Shown: piece after piece, positions 38,495 to 46,339 of the stretch
How the letters are laid out: the number at the start of each line of letters is the position of its first letter
How positions within the stretch are numbered: position 1 is the stretch's first letter
Assembly: GCF_027920545.1 (NCBI RefSeq)
Contig: NZ_CP115859.1
Coordinates: forward strand, 1,550,001-1,614,000
Source of the DNA: Chryseobacterium camelliae
Lineage (GTDB): Bacteria > Bacteroidota > Bacteroidia > Flavobacteriales > Weeksellaceae
Direction: 5' to 3'
Length of the DNA stretch: 64,000 bases
Position numbers and translations under genes: made by a program
Notes under the pieces: model-generated
The model's input: the letters and a program-made list of their open reading frames with translations, nothing else
Database searches by the model: none
What the model was told of the DNA's origin: nothing

Positions 38495-40264
38495 CTATTC
38501 CATCTCATAAATTCTGTTCTCGTACATCATCTTCTGAGCTGTATTGGGAAGCGTTTTTATCGTGGCAAACCTGAGCCTTCTTGAAGCGCAATACGGATTA
38601 ACAATAAACCGCATAACTTTCTGTTTATCTGATTTTTCATCAATCCAAAAACAAACACGCTCTCCTTTTTTCACAGAAAGCACTTTATGCCTATAAAAAC
38701 TATGAATCAATACCTCATCTTTATAACCTTCATAAATGTTAAAACCGGTTCTGACAATTAAAAACATGAGCACACCCATTATCAACCTTGCAGCATTTTG
38801 AGTATTACATTTCAAAATCACAAACCTCAGCAAATAAAGACCTCCAAACAGACCTATAACCTCAACAAGATTCATCGCTATATTCTCTGTAAAAAGAACA
38901 TCAACACTCCCAAACCAATGGATGGTTTTAAGCAGAATATGCACCGTAAAATCATAAATAATGTTAATAAAAGAAACATCCAAGTTGAAAGAAATTAATA
39001 CCGTCATTAAAAAAGAAAATACGATAATAGTCTCCGAAAAAGGCACAATGAAAAAATTGGCAAGAATCGAAATAAACGAAAACTGATGAAAATAAAATAA
39101 CACCAATGGTAATGTTGATAACTGCGCAGAAATCGAAATCGAAACGGTATTAAACATCAGTTTCTTAAAATAGGTGTCTGCTTTGGGTAAATAATGTAAA
39201 ATCGGTTGATTCAGCCAAAAAATTCCCAAAACGGCAATAAAACTCAACTGAAAGCCTATATCAAACAGCTGTTCAGAATCAAAAATTAAAATAACAAAGG
39301 CAGACAACGCTAAAGAATGCAACAAGTCAGGTTTTCGCTGAAATAAAATATACACGAAGTAAACCGTCAGCATGATACAGGAACGCACTACCGAATTCCC
39401 AAGCCCAATAAAAACAGCAAACATCCAAATAAACAACAAGCTGGAAACAATGGCATATTTTCTGAGTTGAACAGGCAAAATCTTTATCAGCAACATATAA
39501 AACAATCCGAAAATAACCGCAATATGTGTTCCCGAAATTGCTAAAAAATGAACTAATCCGGATGTATTGAAATCCTGTAAGCTTTCAGCGTCTATTTCTG
39601 TACGGTCTGCTAAAATGATTCCTTTTAAAAACTCCTGACTTTTTGAAGAAAGATTTGATTGATTAATTTTTTGCAAAACCTCCCATCTCTTCTGCTGAAT
39701 TTTTTCCGTTAAGATGAGATCTGATCTTGGTTTCGATAAAATGTCTCCGTGAAGATAAAACTGAGACTGTATCTTTTTCCGATGAAGGTATTTTGCATAA
39801 TTAAACTGAAAATCATATTGAGGTTCTTTTACATCGTACAGAAAAGCCTTCGACTGATAATAATTCTCAAAATTTAGTTCTTTAGAGTCTTTTGGAAGGT
39901 AGATTAAAGCGTTTTCATAGTTTTCTCCTGACTGAACCAAAACTTCATATTTCTTGTATTTATCGGTAGAGTTCAGCTTTTTAGAGATTTTAAAGACAAT
40001 GGAATCCTCTTTTCGGAAAGCTGTTTTGGTATCGTTGATATTTTGAAAATAATGAAACCCGATTCCAATTCCAAAAAAAGAAAGCATCAATAAAAGGGGC
40101 TTTATCTTAGACATGAAATAAGAATGGTAAAAAGTGATAAGCAAAAAGACCGCGCACAAAACAATAATTCCTATAATGGTTGATTCAGATACAGGAAAAA
40201 CATCTTGAAGAAAAATTCCAAGAATAAAGCAGACGCAAAGAATAAGTAACGGTTGTCTATTCAA
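38495..40264 (-). CDS. comEC: ComEC/Rec2-family membrane protein, no metallo-beta-lactamase domain
   Basis: 589 residues. Two or three N-terminal membrane segments, then a soluble DUF4131-like domain (about 85-190), then the multi-spanning Competence domain (about 210-500) with the family motif GLVHFLAISGTHIAVIFGL. It ends shortly after the membrane region, so the C-terminal metallo-beta-lactamase domain of Bacillus ComEC is missing. In competent bacteria ComEC is the inner-membrane channel for single-stranded DNA. Whether this protein supports DNA uptake is not shown. It lies about 100 bases after lpxB on the same strand. Confidence 0.85.
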   Translation of the reverse strand: MNRQPLLILCVCFILGIFLQDVFPVSESTIIGIIVLCAVFLLITFYHSYFMSKIKPLLLMLSFFGIGIGFHYFQNINDTKTAFRKEDSIVFKISKKLNSTDKYKKYEVLVQSGENYENALIYLPKDSKELNFENYYQSKAFLYDVKEPQYDFQFNYAKYLHRKKIQSQFYLHGDILSKPRSDLILTEKIQQKRWEVLQKINQSNLSSKSQEFLKGIILADRTEIDAESLQDFNTSGLVHFLAISGTHIAVIFGLFYMLLIKILPVQLRKYAIVSSLLFIWMFAVFIGLGNSVVRSCIMLTVYFVYILFQRKPDLLHSLALSAFVILIFDSEQLFDIGFQLSFIAVLGIFWLNQPILHYLPKADTYFKKLMFNTVSISISAQLSTLPLVLFYFHQFSFISILANFFIVPFSETIIVFSFLMTVLISFNLDVSFINIIYDFTVHILLKTIHWFGSVDVLFTENIAMNLVEVIGLFGGLYLLRFVILKCNTQNAARLIMGVLMFLIVRTGFNIYEGYKDEVLIHSFYRHKVLSVKKGERVCFWIDEKSDKQKVMRFIVNPYCASRRLRFATIKTLPNTAQKMMYENRIYEME

Positions 40265-40366
40265 ACCTGTGTGATTTAAACAACCAATTTAGTAAATTTA
40301 GAAATACAAATAGAAATACAAAAGATCAATTCACTGATTTTCAACAACAAATCGGTTTTCAAAAAA

Positions 40367-41473
40367 TTATAAAAGGTTCAAAACAACTTCTGCAGCATGA
40401 TCACTTGCTCCTTTTCCGCCTAGTTTTTCTCTCAGTAATTCATAATCTTTCAAAACCTGCGTTCTTTTCTCTCCTTCCAGCATATTCTTTAATTCGACCA
40501 CCAGATTTTTAGTATTCAGATCATTCTGAATCAATTCTTTTACAACCTCACGGTCCATAATCAGGTTCACCAGAGAAATATATTTGATGTTCTTCACCAG
40601 CCTTTTTGCAATGGCATAAGAAATTTTACTTCCTCGATAGCAAACCACTTCAGGAACATTCAATAAAGCCGTTTCTAAAGTTGCCGTTCCGGAAGTCACC
40701 AATGCCGCTTTTGAACATCTTAACAAATCATAGGTTCTGTTTGAAACAAAATGTACATTTTCATCCACATATTTTTCATAAAATTCTTTCGGAAGACTTG
40801 GTGCACCGGCAATTACGAATTGATATTCTTTAAAATACGGTCTTACGGAAAGCATCATCTCCAACATTTTTTCAACCTCCTGCTTTCTGGAACCCGGCAG
40901 AAGCGCAATGATTTCTTTTTCGTTGAGCCCGTTTTCTGTTTTAAATTCTTCAACATCTATATTCTGAAGCGTGGAAATGGCATCCAACAGCGGATGTCCT
41001 ACAAAATGCGAATGAACACCATGTTTTTTATAGAATTCTTCTTCGAAAGGAAGGATCACCATCATTTCATCCACATATTTTTTGATAATTTCTACCCTGC
41101 CCTCTTTCCATGCCCAAAGCTGAGGAGAAATATAATATACAACTTTTATCCCTAATTCTTTCGCGAATCTTGCAATTCTTAAATTAAATCCCGGATAATC
41201 CACAAGGATTAAAACATCTGGTCTGTTTTTTTGAATATCTTCTTTACAGAATTTAATGTTATTCAGAATGGTTCTTAAATTCATCGCAACTTCCAAAAAG
41301 CCCATAAAAGCAAGATCACGGTAATGTTTCACCAACGTTCCCCCTTGTTTTTCCATAAGATCACCACCCCAAAATCTGAATTCTGCGCTGGAATCTTTCT
41401 GTTTTAAAGCTTTCATTAAATTACTTCCGTGCAAATCTCCGGAAGCTTCACCTGCGATAATATAATATTTCAT
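40367..41473 (-). CDS. lpxB: Lipid-A-disaccharide synthase
   Basis: 368 residues. It starts MKYYIIAGEASGDLHGSNL, the GEASGD signature of LpxB, and has YISPQLWAWKEGRV, FVGHPLLD, ALLPGSRKQEV and SGTATLETAL. It joins UDP-diacylglucosamine and lipid X to form the lipid A disaccharide at the cytoplasmic side of the inner membrane. Length is normal. A DUF2480 gene lies divergently upstream. Confidence 0.95.
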   Translation of the reverse strand: MKYYIIAGEASGDLHGSNLMKALKQKDSSAEFRFWGGDLMEKQGGTLVKHYRDLAFMGFLEVAMNLRTILNNIKFCKEDIQKNRPDVLILVDYPGFNLRIARFAKELGIKVVYYISPQLWAWKEGRVEIIKKYVDEMMVILPFEEEFYKKHGVHSHFVGHPLLDAISTLQNIDVEEFKTENGLNEKEIIALLPGSRKQEVEKMLEMMLSVRPYFKEYQFVIAGAPSLPKEFYEKYVDENVHFVSNRTYDLLRCSKAALVTSGTATLETALLNVPEVVCYRGSKISYAIAKRLVKNIKYISLVNLIMDREVVKELIQNDLNTKNLVVELKNMLEGEKRTQVLKDYELLREKLGGKGASDHAAEVVLNLL

Positions 41474-41505
41474 TTCTTCTGAAATCTTTTATGTTTTTGG
41501 CCACC

Positions 41506-41559
41506 AGGAACCTCCAATAATTGATCAGCTATTTTAAGTACAAGTTATGGGAGGTTTCT
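41506..41559. repeat. Long-loop inverted repeat in the lpxB/DUF2480 divergent spacer
   Basis: AGGAACCTCC (41506-41515) can pair with GGAGGTTTCT (41550-41559) over ten positions (one G:T), leaving a 34-base loop. It lies in the leader side of lpxB, 33 bases before its start. Could be chance or a regulatory structure. Confidence 0.35.
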
Positions 41560-41605
41560 ATGATCGGAATAGAAAACAAATAAGACGTTATAAGATCTTA
41601 ATTTG

Positions 41606-41613
41606 TAAATTTG
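41606..41613 (+). promoter_or_regulatory. Predicted -7 element of the DUF2480 gene
   Basis: TAAATTTG matches TAnnTTTG, 20 bases before the preferred ATG at 41633. No -33 TTG at the expected distance. Confidence 0.4.
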
Positions 41614-41632
41614 TTCAAAGATAATGATAAAA

Positions 41633-42142
41633 ATGTCAGAAGAATTTGAAATACGAAATAAAGTTGCAGAAAGCGGTTTAATCAATTTTGATCTTACGAG
41701 TCTTGTTCCTAAGGGGGTGAGAAAAGGGATAGATCTGAAAGATTTCCTTTACATGGAAATGATTCTAAAAGAAAAAGATTTTCGTGAAAAAGTAGCAGCC
41801 ATCAATCCTGAAGATTACAAAGACGCTTATGTGTTTATCTACAACTCGGCAGATGCTATTGTTCCTCTTTGGGCTTATTTTTTAATCACCGCCAAAATCA
41901 CCGATGTTACCAAAAAAATTGTATTTGGAGACAAGGACGATTTGGAAGTGATTTTGATGCATAATGCGATTCAAAGCTATGATTTTGATGATATGAGAGG
42001 CAAAAGAGTTTTGGTTAAAGGCTGCTCAGATAAAGAGATTCCGGAAAATGCCTACATCGAGCTTGTTGAGCAACTGCAGCCGATTGTAAAATCATTAATG
42101 TTTGGAGAAGCTTGTTCTAATGTTCCGATTTTAAAGAATTAA
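41633..42142 (+). CDS. DUF2480 family protein
   Basis: 169 residues from the second ATG (MSEEFEIRNKVAESGLINFD). The ATG at 41624 would add only MIK and sits too close to the -7 element. It is a soluble protein matching DUF2480, found across Bacteroidota, with conserved blocks LVPKGVRKGIDLKDFL, PLWAYFLI and KGCSDKEIPENAYIEL. Function unknown. It is a single gene, divergent from lpxB. Confidence 0.85.
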   Translation: MSEEFEIRNKVAESGLINFDLTSLVPKGVRKGIDLKDFLYMEMILKEKDFREKVAAINPEDYKDAYVFIYNSADAIVPLWAYFLITAKITDVTKKIVFGDKDDLEVILMHNAIQSYDFDDMRGKRVLVKGCSDKEIPENAYIELVEQLQPIVKSLMFGEACSNVPILKN

Positions 42143-42217
42143 TTTAAGACAACGTTAATTCTTCATAAAAACAATCAACAATTTCAAGATAAAAAACTCT
42201 TCATTCAGAATTTTTAA

Positions 42218-42225
42218 TAAATTTG
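42218..42225 (+). promoter_or_regulatory. Predicted -7 element of the DUF937 gene
   Basis: TAAATTTG matches TAnnTTTG, 28 bases before the ATG. Confidence 0.4.
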
Positions 42226-42253
42226 ATTTCAACAATTAAAAATCACATACGAA

Positions 42254-42910
42254 ATGAGTTTACTTGATTTACTTACCGGAAATACCGGCAATCAGGTTGC
42301 TGAAAAGGCTGAAAACAAATTTGGCATCAGCAAAAATCAAATTATTGCCCTATTAGCAGTAGCTGCCCCTTTGATTATTTCTTACCTCAGAAACAAATCC
42401 CAGGACGCTAAAGAAGCAGAAGCGCTAAACAATGCTCTAGATAAAGATCATGACGGAAGCATCCTTGATGACTCTTCCCAACTGGAAGCCAGGGAATCGG
42501 AAGGAGGCTCTATTTTGAGCCATATTTTTGGCGGAGACAAGCAAAATGTAGAAAACCAGCTTTCTCAAAATACTGGAATCTCTATTGATAAGATCGGTCC
42601 TATTTTAGCAATGCTGGCTCCTGTCATAATGGGCTACATCGGAAAAGAAAAACAGCAGAACAATGTGGGAGCAGGAGGTTTAGGAGATCTTTTGGGAGGA
42701 ATTCTAGGCAATGCATCCAGCCAGGCTCAGGCACAGCAGTCCAGCCCGTTGAACGATATTTTAGGAAGTGTTTTAGGTGGCGGACAATCTCAATCTTCCG
42801 GAAATCCTTTAAATGACATCTTAGGAAGCGTTCTTGGAGGTGGCAACCAACAAAAACAGCAAGGAGGCGGATTAGGAGATATCCTGGGAAACTTTTTAGG
42901 AGGAAAATAA
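42254..42910 (+). CDS. DUF937 domain protein with calcium-loop-like motif and repeated tail
   Basis: 218 residues. A DUF937 domain spans about residues 1-140: a hydrophobic helix IIALLAVAAPLIISYL, then an EF-hand-like loop DKDHDGSILDD (DxDxDG pattern, about residue 63), then a second matching helix ILAMLAPVIMGYIG. The C-terminal 80 residues are Q/S/G-rich with repeats of NDILGSVLGGG (two full copies, plus variants GDLLGGILG and GDILGNFLGG). No signal peptide. The function of the family is not established. Confidence 0.85.
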   Translation: MSLLDLLTGNTGNQVAEKAENKFGISKNQIIALLAVAAPLIISYLRNKSQDAKEAEALNNALDKDHDGSILDDSSQLEARESEGGSILSHIFGGDKQNVENQLSQNTGISIDKIGPILAMLAPVIMGYIGKEKQQNNVGAGGLGDLLGGILGNASSQAQAQQSSPLNDILGSVLGGGQSQSSGNPLNDILGSVLGGGNQQKQQGGGLGDILGNFLGGK

Positions 42911-42926
42911 TTTATCTGTAATAATT

Positions 42927-42962
42927 AAAAAAGACCGGAGATGAATTTCTCCGGTCTTTTTT
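42927..42962. terminator. Bidirectional terminator between DUF937 and THX genes
   Basis: AGACCGGAGA / TCTCCGGTCT, a ten-bp GC-rich stem extended by A/T runs on both sides, lies between the convergent stops at 42910 and 42969. Confidence 0.9.
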
Positions 42963-42968
42963 ATTTCC

Positions 42969-43088
42969 TTATTTTTTTGCTTTTTCTTCTGGAGCTGCAA
43001 CTGATTTCGAAGTTTTTTTAGGTCTTCTTTTTCCGTAGCTCCCATTGTTGATTTTACCTCTTCTTGATTTTTTGTCTCCTTTTCCCAT
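42969..43088 (-). CDS. 30S ribosomal protein THX
   Basis: 39 residues, short and highly basic: it begins MGKGDKKSRRGKI and continues NNGSYGKRRPKK, the signature of the tiny ribosomal protein THX (bTHX), which sits in the head of the 30S subunit. The C-terminus is an Ala/Lys/Glu tail ending KAKK. A longer frame on the same strand (82 codons, 42896-43144) overlaps it out of phase and has no such similarity. A promoter-like pair lies 26-56 bases upstream and a strong shared terminator follows. Confidence 0.88.
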   Translation of the reverse strand: MGKGDKKSRRGKINNGSYGKRRPKKTSKSVAAPEEKAKK

Positions 43089-43113
43089 AGTAATAAATTT
43101 TGGTTGATGATTA

Positions 43114-43144
43114 CGAATTTAGAAAATACATATTTAAAAGTCAA
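43114..43144 (-). promoter_or_regulatory. Possible promoter of the THX gene
   Basis: On the minus strand, TAAATTCG (43114-43121; one base off TAnnTTTG) with TTG (43142-43144) 20 bases upstream. Confidence 0.4.
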
Positions 43145-43172
43145 AGATTTAGACTGTTAATTTTTTATAAAG

Positions 43173-44567
43173 CTAAACCTTCACCGTTTTCCATTTTCCT
43201 CTTTTAAATAAAATAAAAGCCACAATGGTAATTAAAGTTTCAGTTACAGGAATTGAAATAAAGACACCTTTCGGTCCCATGCCAATATATTTTGAAAGAA
43301 AATACGCCAAAGGAATCTGAAACAGCCAGAATCCGCAAAGATTCACCCAGGTCGGAGTCCACGTATCTCCTGCTCCGTTAAAGGCATTGATCATTACCAT
43401 TCCCATCCCGTAAAAAATAAATCCTGCAGCCATTATATGTAACGCCTGGGTTGCAATATTTTTAATTTCAGCTTCATTTGTGAAAAATCCAACCAGAAAA
43501 TCCCCCAGAAAAAAGAAAATTACACTTACAACGATCATAAAAATCACGTTATATTTTCCGGTTTTCATAACAGATTGTTCAGCTCTCAGCATTTCGTTGG
43601 CTCCCATATTCTGCCCGACCAGTGTCGATGCAGCGCTACTTAATCCCCAAGCAGGAAGCATAAAGAACATCATTAATCTCAAAGCGGTCTGATAACCTGC
43701 AGAAGCATTTTCGCCTCCTGTTGTAGCTACCAGTTGAGCTAAAAAAATCCAGCTGCAAGATGCAATGACAAATTGAAAAATACCCGGAGTTGCAATTTTT
43801 ACGACAGATTTTATAATTTCAAAATTGGGTTTAAAGTATCTTGTATGAATTCTGATCTGTGTATCCGCAATCAAAAGATGATACAGCTGATACATTACTC
43901 CTATGCTCCTTCCGATCGTTGTGGCAAGAGCTGCTCCTGTTAATCCCATCGCAGGAATTGGTCCAAGACCTTTGATTAAAACCGGACATAAAATAATATT
44001 CGCAATATTGGCAATCCAGAGAGATTTCATAGCAATGGCAGCATTTCCGGCCCCTCTGAAAATCCCGTTGATCAAAAATAAAAGCATGATGATCACACTA
44101 CTCCCCATCATAATTCTTGTAAATTCTTTTCCGTAAGCCGCAGCTTCAGGTTTTGAACCCATCAGAATTAAAATTTCCTCAGCATAAATCACCCCGAATA
44201 CACTTAAAATAAAAGTTACGGCAAAAGAAACCAAGAGAACCTGCGCGGCACTTCTGGAAGCCTGTTCAGGATTTTTCTCCCCGATTCTTCTCGCCACCAT
44301 CGCTGTTGCAGCCATACTCATCCCGATGGCTATTGAGTACATAATGGAAAGTACGGATTCTGTCAAACCGACCGTTTGAATCGCAAAACCGCTTTCTTTG
44401 AGATGCCCTACAAAATACAGATCAACTAAAGCAAATACAGATTCCATTGCCATTTCCAGCATCATCGGAATGGCCAGAAGAAGAACCGCACTTCTTATGG
44501 TTGCTTTGGTATAATCAACTTCTTCGCCGCTTAAAGCTTTTTTGATAAAGGCAAAATACTTCTTCAC
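43173..44567 (-). CDS. MATE family efflux transporter
   Basis: 464 residues from a GTG start at 44567 (read MKKYFAFIKKALSGEEVDY). A longer frame with ATG at 44606 exists, but a TATTTTTG promoter element (44590-44597) lies inside that extension and its first residues are unlike the family, so I prefer the GTG. Twelve hydrophobic segments in two halves of the MatE fold, e.g. LLLAIPMMLEMAMESVFALVDLYFVG and, in the second half, GQNMGANEMLRAE. It is a predicted cation-coupled exporter of drugs or metabolites in the inner membrane; substrate unknown. Confidence 0.85.
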   Translation of the reverse strand: MKKYFAFIKKALSGEEVDYTKATIRSAVLLLAIPMMLEMAMESVFALVDLYFVGHLKESGFAIQTVGLTESVLSIMYSIAIGMSMAATAMVARRIGEKNPEQASRSAAQVLLVSFAVTFILSVFGVIYAEEILILMGSKPEAAAYGKEFTRIMMGSSVIIMLLFLINGIFRGAGNAAIAMKSLWIANIANIILCPVLIKGLGPIPAMGLTGAALATTIGRSIGVMYQLYHLLIADTQIRIHTRYFKPNFEIIKSVVKIATPGIFQFVIASCSWIFLAQLVATTGGENASAGYQTALRLMMFFMLPAWGLSSAASTLVGQNMGANEMLRAEQSVMKTGKYNVIFMIVVSVIFFFLGDFLVGFFTNEAEIKNIATQALHIMAAGFIFYGMGMVMINAFNGAGDTWTPTWVNLCGFWLFQIPLAYFLSKYIGMGPKGVFISIPVTETLITIVAFILFKRGKWKTVKV

Positions 44568-44589
44568 AATCTTTAGTTTAAGTTTCCAA

Positions 44590-44597
44590 CAAAAATA
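44590..44597 (-). promoter_or_regulatory. Predicted -7 element of the MATE gene
   Basis: TATTTTTG on the minus strand, 22 bases before the GTG start. Its place argues against the upstream ATG at 44606. Confidence 0.5.
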
Positions 44598-44728
44598 GAC
44601 ATTCAAAGAAGATTACAGCTTGGCATATGAAAAGATTTTAAACAGTCTTGCCCCATCTTGCCTTATTAGGTCCAAAACAAGAAAATAAAAACAACAACAA
44701 ATATTTATCGTAAAACAATAAATATTTA

Positions 44729-44736
44729 TATATTTG
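44729..44736 (+). promoter_or_regulatory. Predicted -7 element of the DUF2975-HTH operon
   Basis: TATATTTG matches TAnnTTTG, 83 bases before the first ATG, leaving a fairly long leader. Confidence 0.4.
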
Positions 44737-44819
44737 CAACAATAAAAAATTAATAAATTCAATTCACCTTTCACGCAACTACAACAGAAAACGCTTTAAC
44801 AATATAATCTGTCAACATT

Positions 44820-45416
44820 ATGAAAATTATAGGTAAAAATTCCTTGTCACAATACATCAGCTATTTTCTTTTTGTATTGTTTATTATCCTCACTTTTAAT
44901 TTAGTCTATGAAATTATCGGGCATATTATTCTGTTGTACAAATATAAAAGCGGCAGTACGATATTATCCAACACTTTCGCTTTAGCAAACGATGTAGGAT
45001 GGATGAAAAATAAATGGACAATTCCTATGGAAAGTCAACTGAAATTCAGAATCAACTATCCATTTTCTGATATTCAGATGGTAACAGGAATCTATGACTC
45101 CAACCAGATTATCCATAATATTCTGGGTATGACTTTCCTGAGCTTATTTTTCTTTTTTTCCTACAAATGTTTTAAAGAAATGAGTGTCGAGCAAATTTTT
45201 AATCAGAATGCAATAAAGTGGCTCAAAAGATTCTGCTTTCTGAATCTTTTGATTGCAGCAGTAGGAATCTTCGGATTCTTCTATTTCAGAATGGATTCTT
45301 TATACACTTTGTTAACTTTCTTCTTTTTTGCGTTCTTTGGAATGATCATTCTTTTTATTGTAGAATTTTTCAAAAAAGGATTAGCCTTACAAACCGAAAA
45401 CAATTTAACCATTTAA
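44820..45416 (+). CDS. DUF2975-type membrane protein (first of two)
   Basis: 198 residues with four membrane segments (about 13-40, 105-125, 140-160, 165-185). The segment between the first two carries a soluble loop with FRINYPFSDIQMVTG. It ends FFKKGLALQTENNLTI. Fits the DUF2975 family. It is the first gene of a three-gene cassette with a second DUF2975 protein (12 bases later) and a small HTH regulator. Function unknown; such proteins are often next to a YozG-like regulator. Confidence 0.8.
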   Translation: MKIIGKNSLSQYISYFLFVLFIILTFNLVYEIIGHIILLYKYKSGSTILSNTFALANDVGWMKNKWTIPMESQLKFRINYPFSDIQMVTGIYDSNQIIHNILGMTFLSLFFFFSYKCFKEMSVEQIFNQNAIKWLKRFCFLNLLIAAVGIFGFFYFRMDSLYTLLTFFFFAFFGMIILFIVEFFKKGLALQTENNLTI

Positions 45417-45428
45417 GCTATCTGCGTT

Positions 45429-45998
45429 ATGAAAATCCTTAACATGAAAACAGCCACAAAATATTCAAGCTATCTGATGCTTATTATATTTTCAGTCCTG
45501 ACATTTTTTTTAATTTATTTTATACTTGGTTATTACATCTGTCACTACAATCAAAAAAGTTCAGCCCCTATTCTAAGTGATACATTTTCGATCGAACATA
45601 TTGGTTCTTATCCTGTATATCGCATAAACTATCCGTTTACTGAGATTAAATTCATATCCGGAATATTAAACAATTCTTTAGATTTCATCATCGGAATTTT
45701 AGGATTTGGCGGATTTGCATTTTACTTTTTTTGTCTATACAAAGTTTTAAAAGCCTTATCAATGCCAAAAGCCTTCAATAAAAGTGTCATCGTATGGATA
45801 CGAACATTTATGTTTTACAACTTTATTTTTGTATTTATTTATATCATTTTCTGGATTTTCATTTCCGGCTCTTTTAATCCTGTGCAGCTTATTTTTGGCA
45901 CCTTCCCTTTTATACTATTAGGTTTTGTATCTGCTTTTGTGGTCTCTTTTTTCAAAAAAGGTTTTGAAATTCAAACGGAAAACGATTTAACAATTTAA
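45429..45998 (+). CDS. DUF2975-type membrane protein (second of two)
   Basis: 189 residues. Same topology as the gene before it: four membrane segments, a loop with YRINYPFTEIKFISGIL, and an ending FFKKGFEIQTENDLTI that parallels the first protein. The two are diverged tandem duplicates. An alternative start is the ATG at 45444 (MKTATKYSS). Three bases separate it from the HTH gene, implying translational coupling. Confidence 0.8.
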   Translation: MKILNMKTATKYSSYLMLIIFSVLTFFLIYFILGYYICHYNQKSSAPILSDTFSIEHIGSYPVYRINYPFTEIKFISGILNNSLDFIIGILGFGGFAFYFFCLYKVLKALSMPKAFNKSVIVWIRTFMFYNFIFVFIYIIFWIFISGSFNPVQLIFGTFPFILLGFVSAFVVSFFKKGFEIQTENDLTI

Positions 45999-46001
45999 AC
46001 C

Positions 46002-46208
46002 ATGCCAATTATCATTAACGTAGATGTAATGCTTGCCAAACGAAAAATGCAGTCGCAGGAACTGGCTGAAAAAATAGGCATTACCCAAGCCAATCTTTCT
46101 ATTTTAAAAACAGGTAAAGCAAAAGCGGTAAAGCTTTCAACCCTCGAAGCGATCTGTAAAGCACTGGATTGTCAGCCCGGAGACATCCTGGAGTATGTAA
46201 AAGATTAA
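46002..46208 (+). CDS. YozG-like HTH (Cro/C1, XRE-type) transcriptional regulator
   Basis: 68 residues, almost entirely one HTH_3/HTH_26-type DNA-binding domain: MLAKRKMQSQELAEKIGITQ, then recognition helix QANLSILKTGKAKAVKLSTL, then EAICKALDCQPGDILEYV. It starts three bases after the second DUF2975 gene. It probably regulates its own operon and perhaps other genes; the target is not visible. Confidence 0.85.
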   Translation: MPIIINVDVMLAKRKMQSQELAEKIGITQANLSILKTGKAKAVKLSTLEAICKALDCQPGDILEYVKD

Positions 46209-46312
46209 TATTTATTAAGAATTTAATTTACAAAATCTGTTAAAAACACAATTTTTATTATAAAATATTTTAAAATCTCTCCCAAATTACAAACCTCACC
46301 AATCTAACTCAC

Positions 46313-46320
46313 TAGATTTG
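46313..46320 (+). promoter_or_regulatory. Predicted -7 element of the S41 peptidase gene
   Basis: TAGATTTG matches TAnnTTTG, 19 bases before the ATG. Confidence 0.4.
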
Positions 46321-46339
46321 GAAAAAATTTAATCTAATC

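Noticed and set aside
38495..40264. ComEC considered truncated because the metallo-beta-lactamase domain is absent
   Set aside because: The short ComEC form is common in many bacteria, and the stop is followed by normal intergenic sequence with no domain remnant.
42896..43144. 82-codon minus-strand frame over the THX gene
   Set aside because: It is low-complexity, out of phase with the THX frame and runs across the strong terminator at 42927-42962.
44568..44606. N-terminal extension of the MATE transporter to ATG 44606
   Set aside because: It contains the likely -7 promoter element and its sequence does not resemble the family N-terminus.
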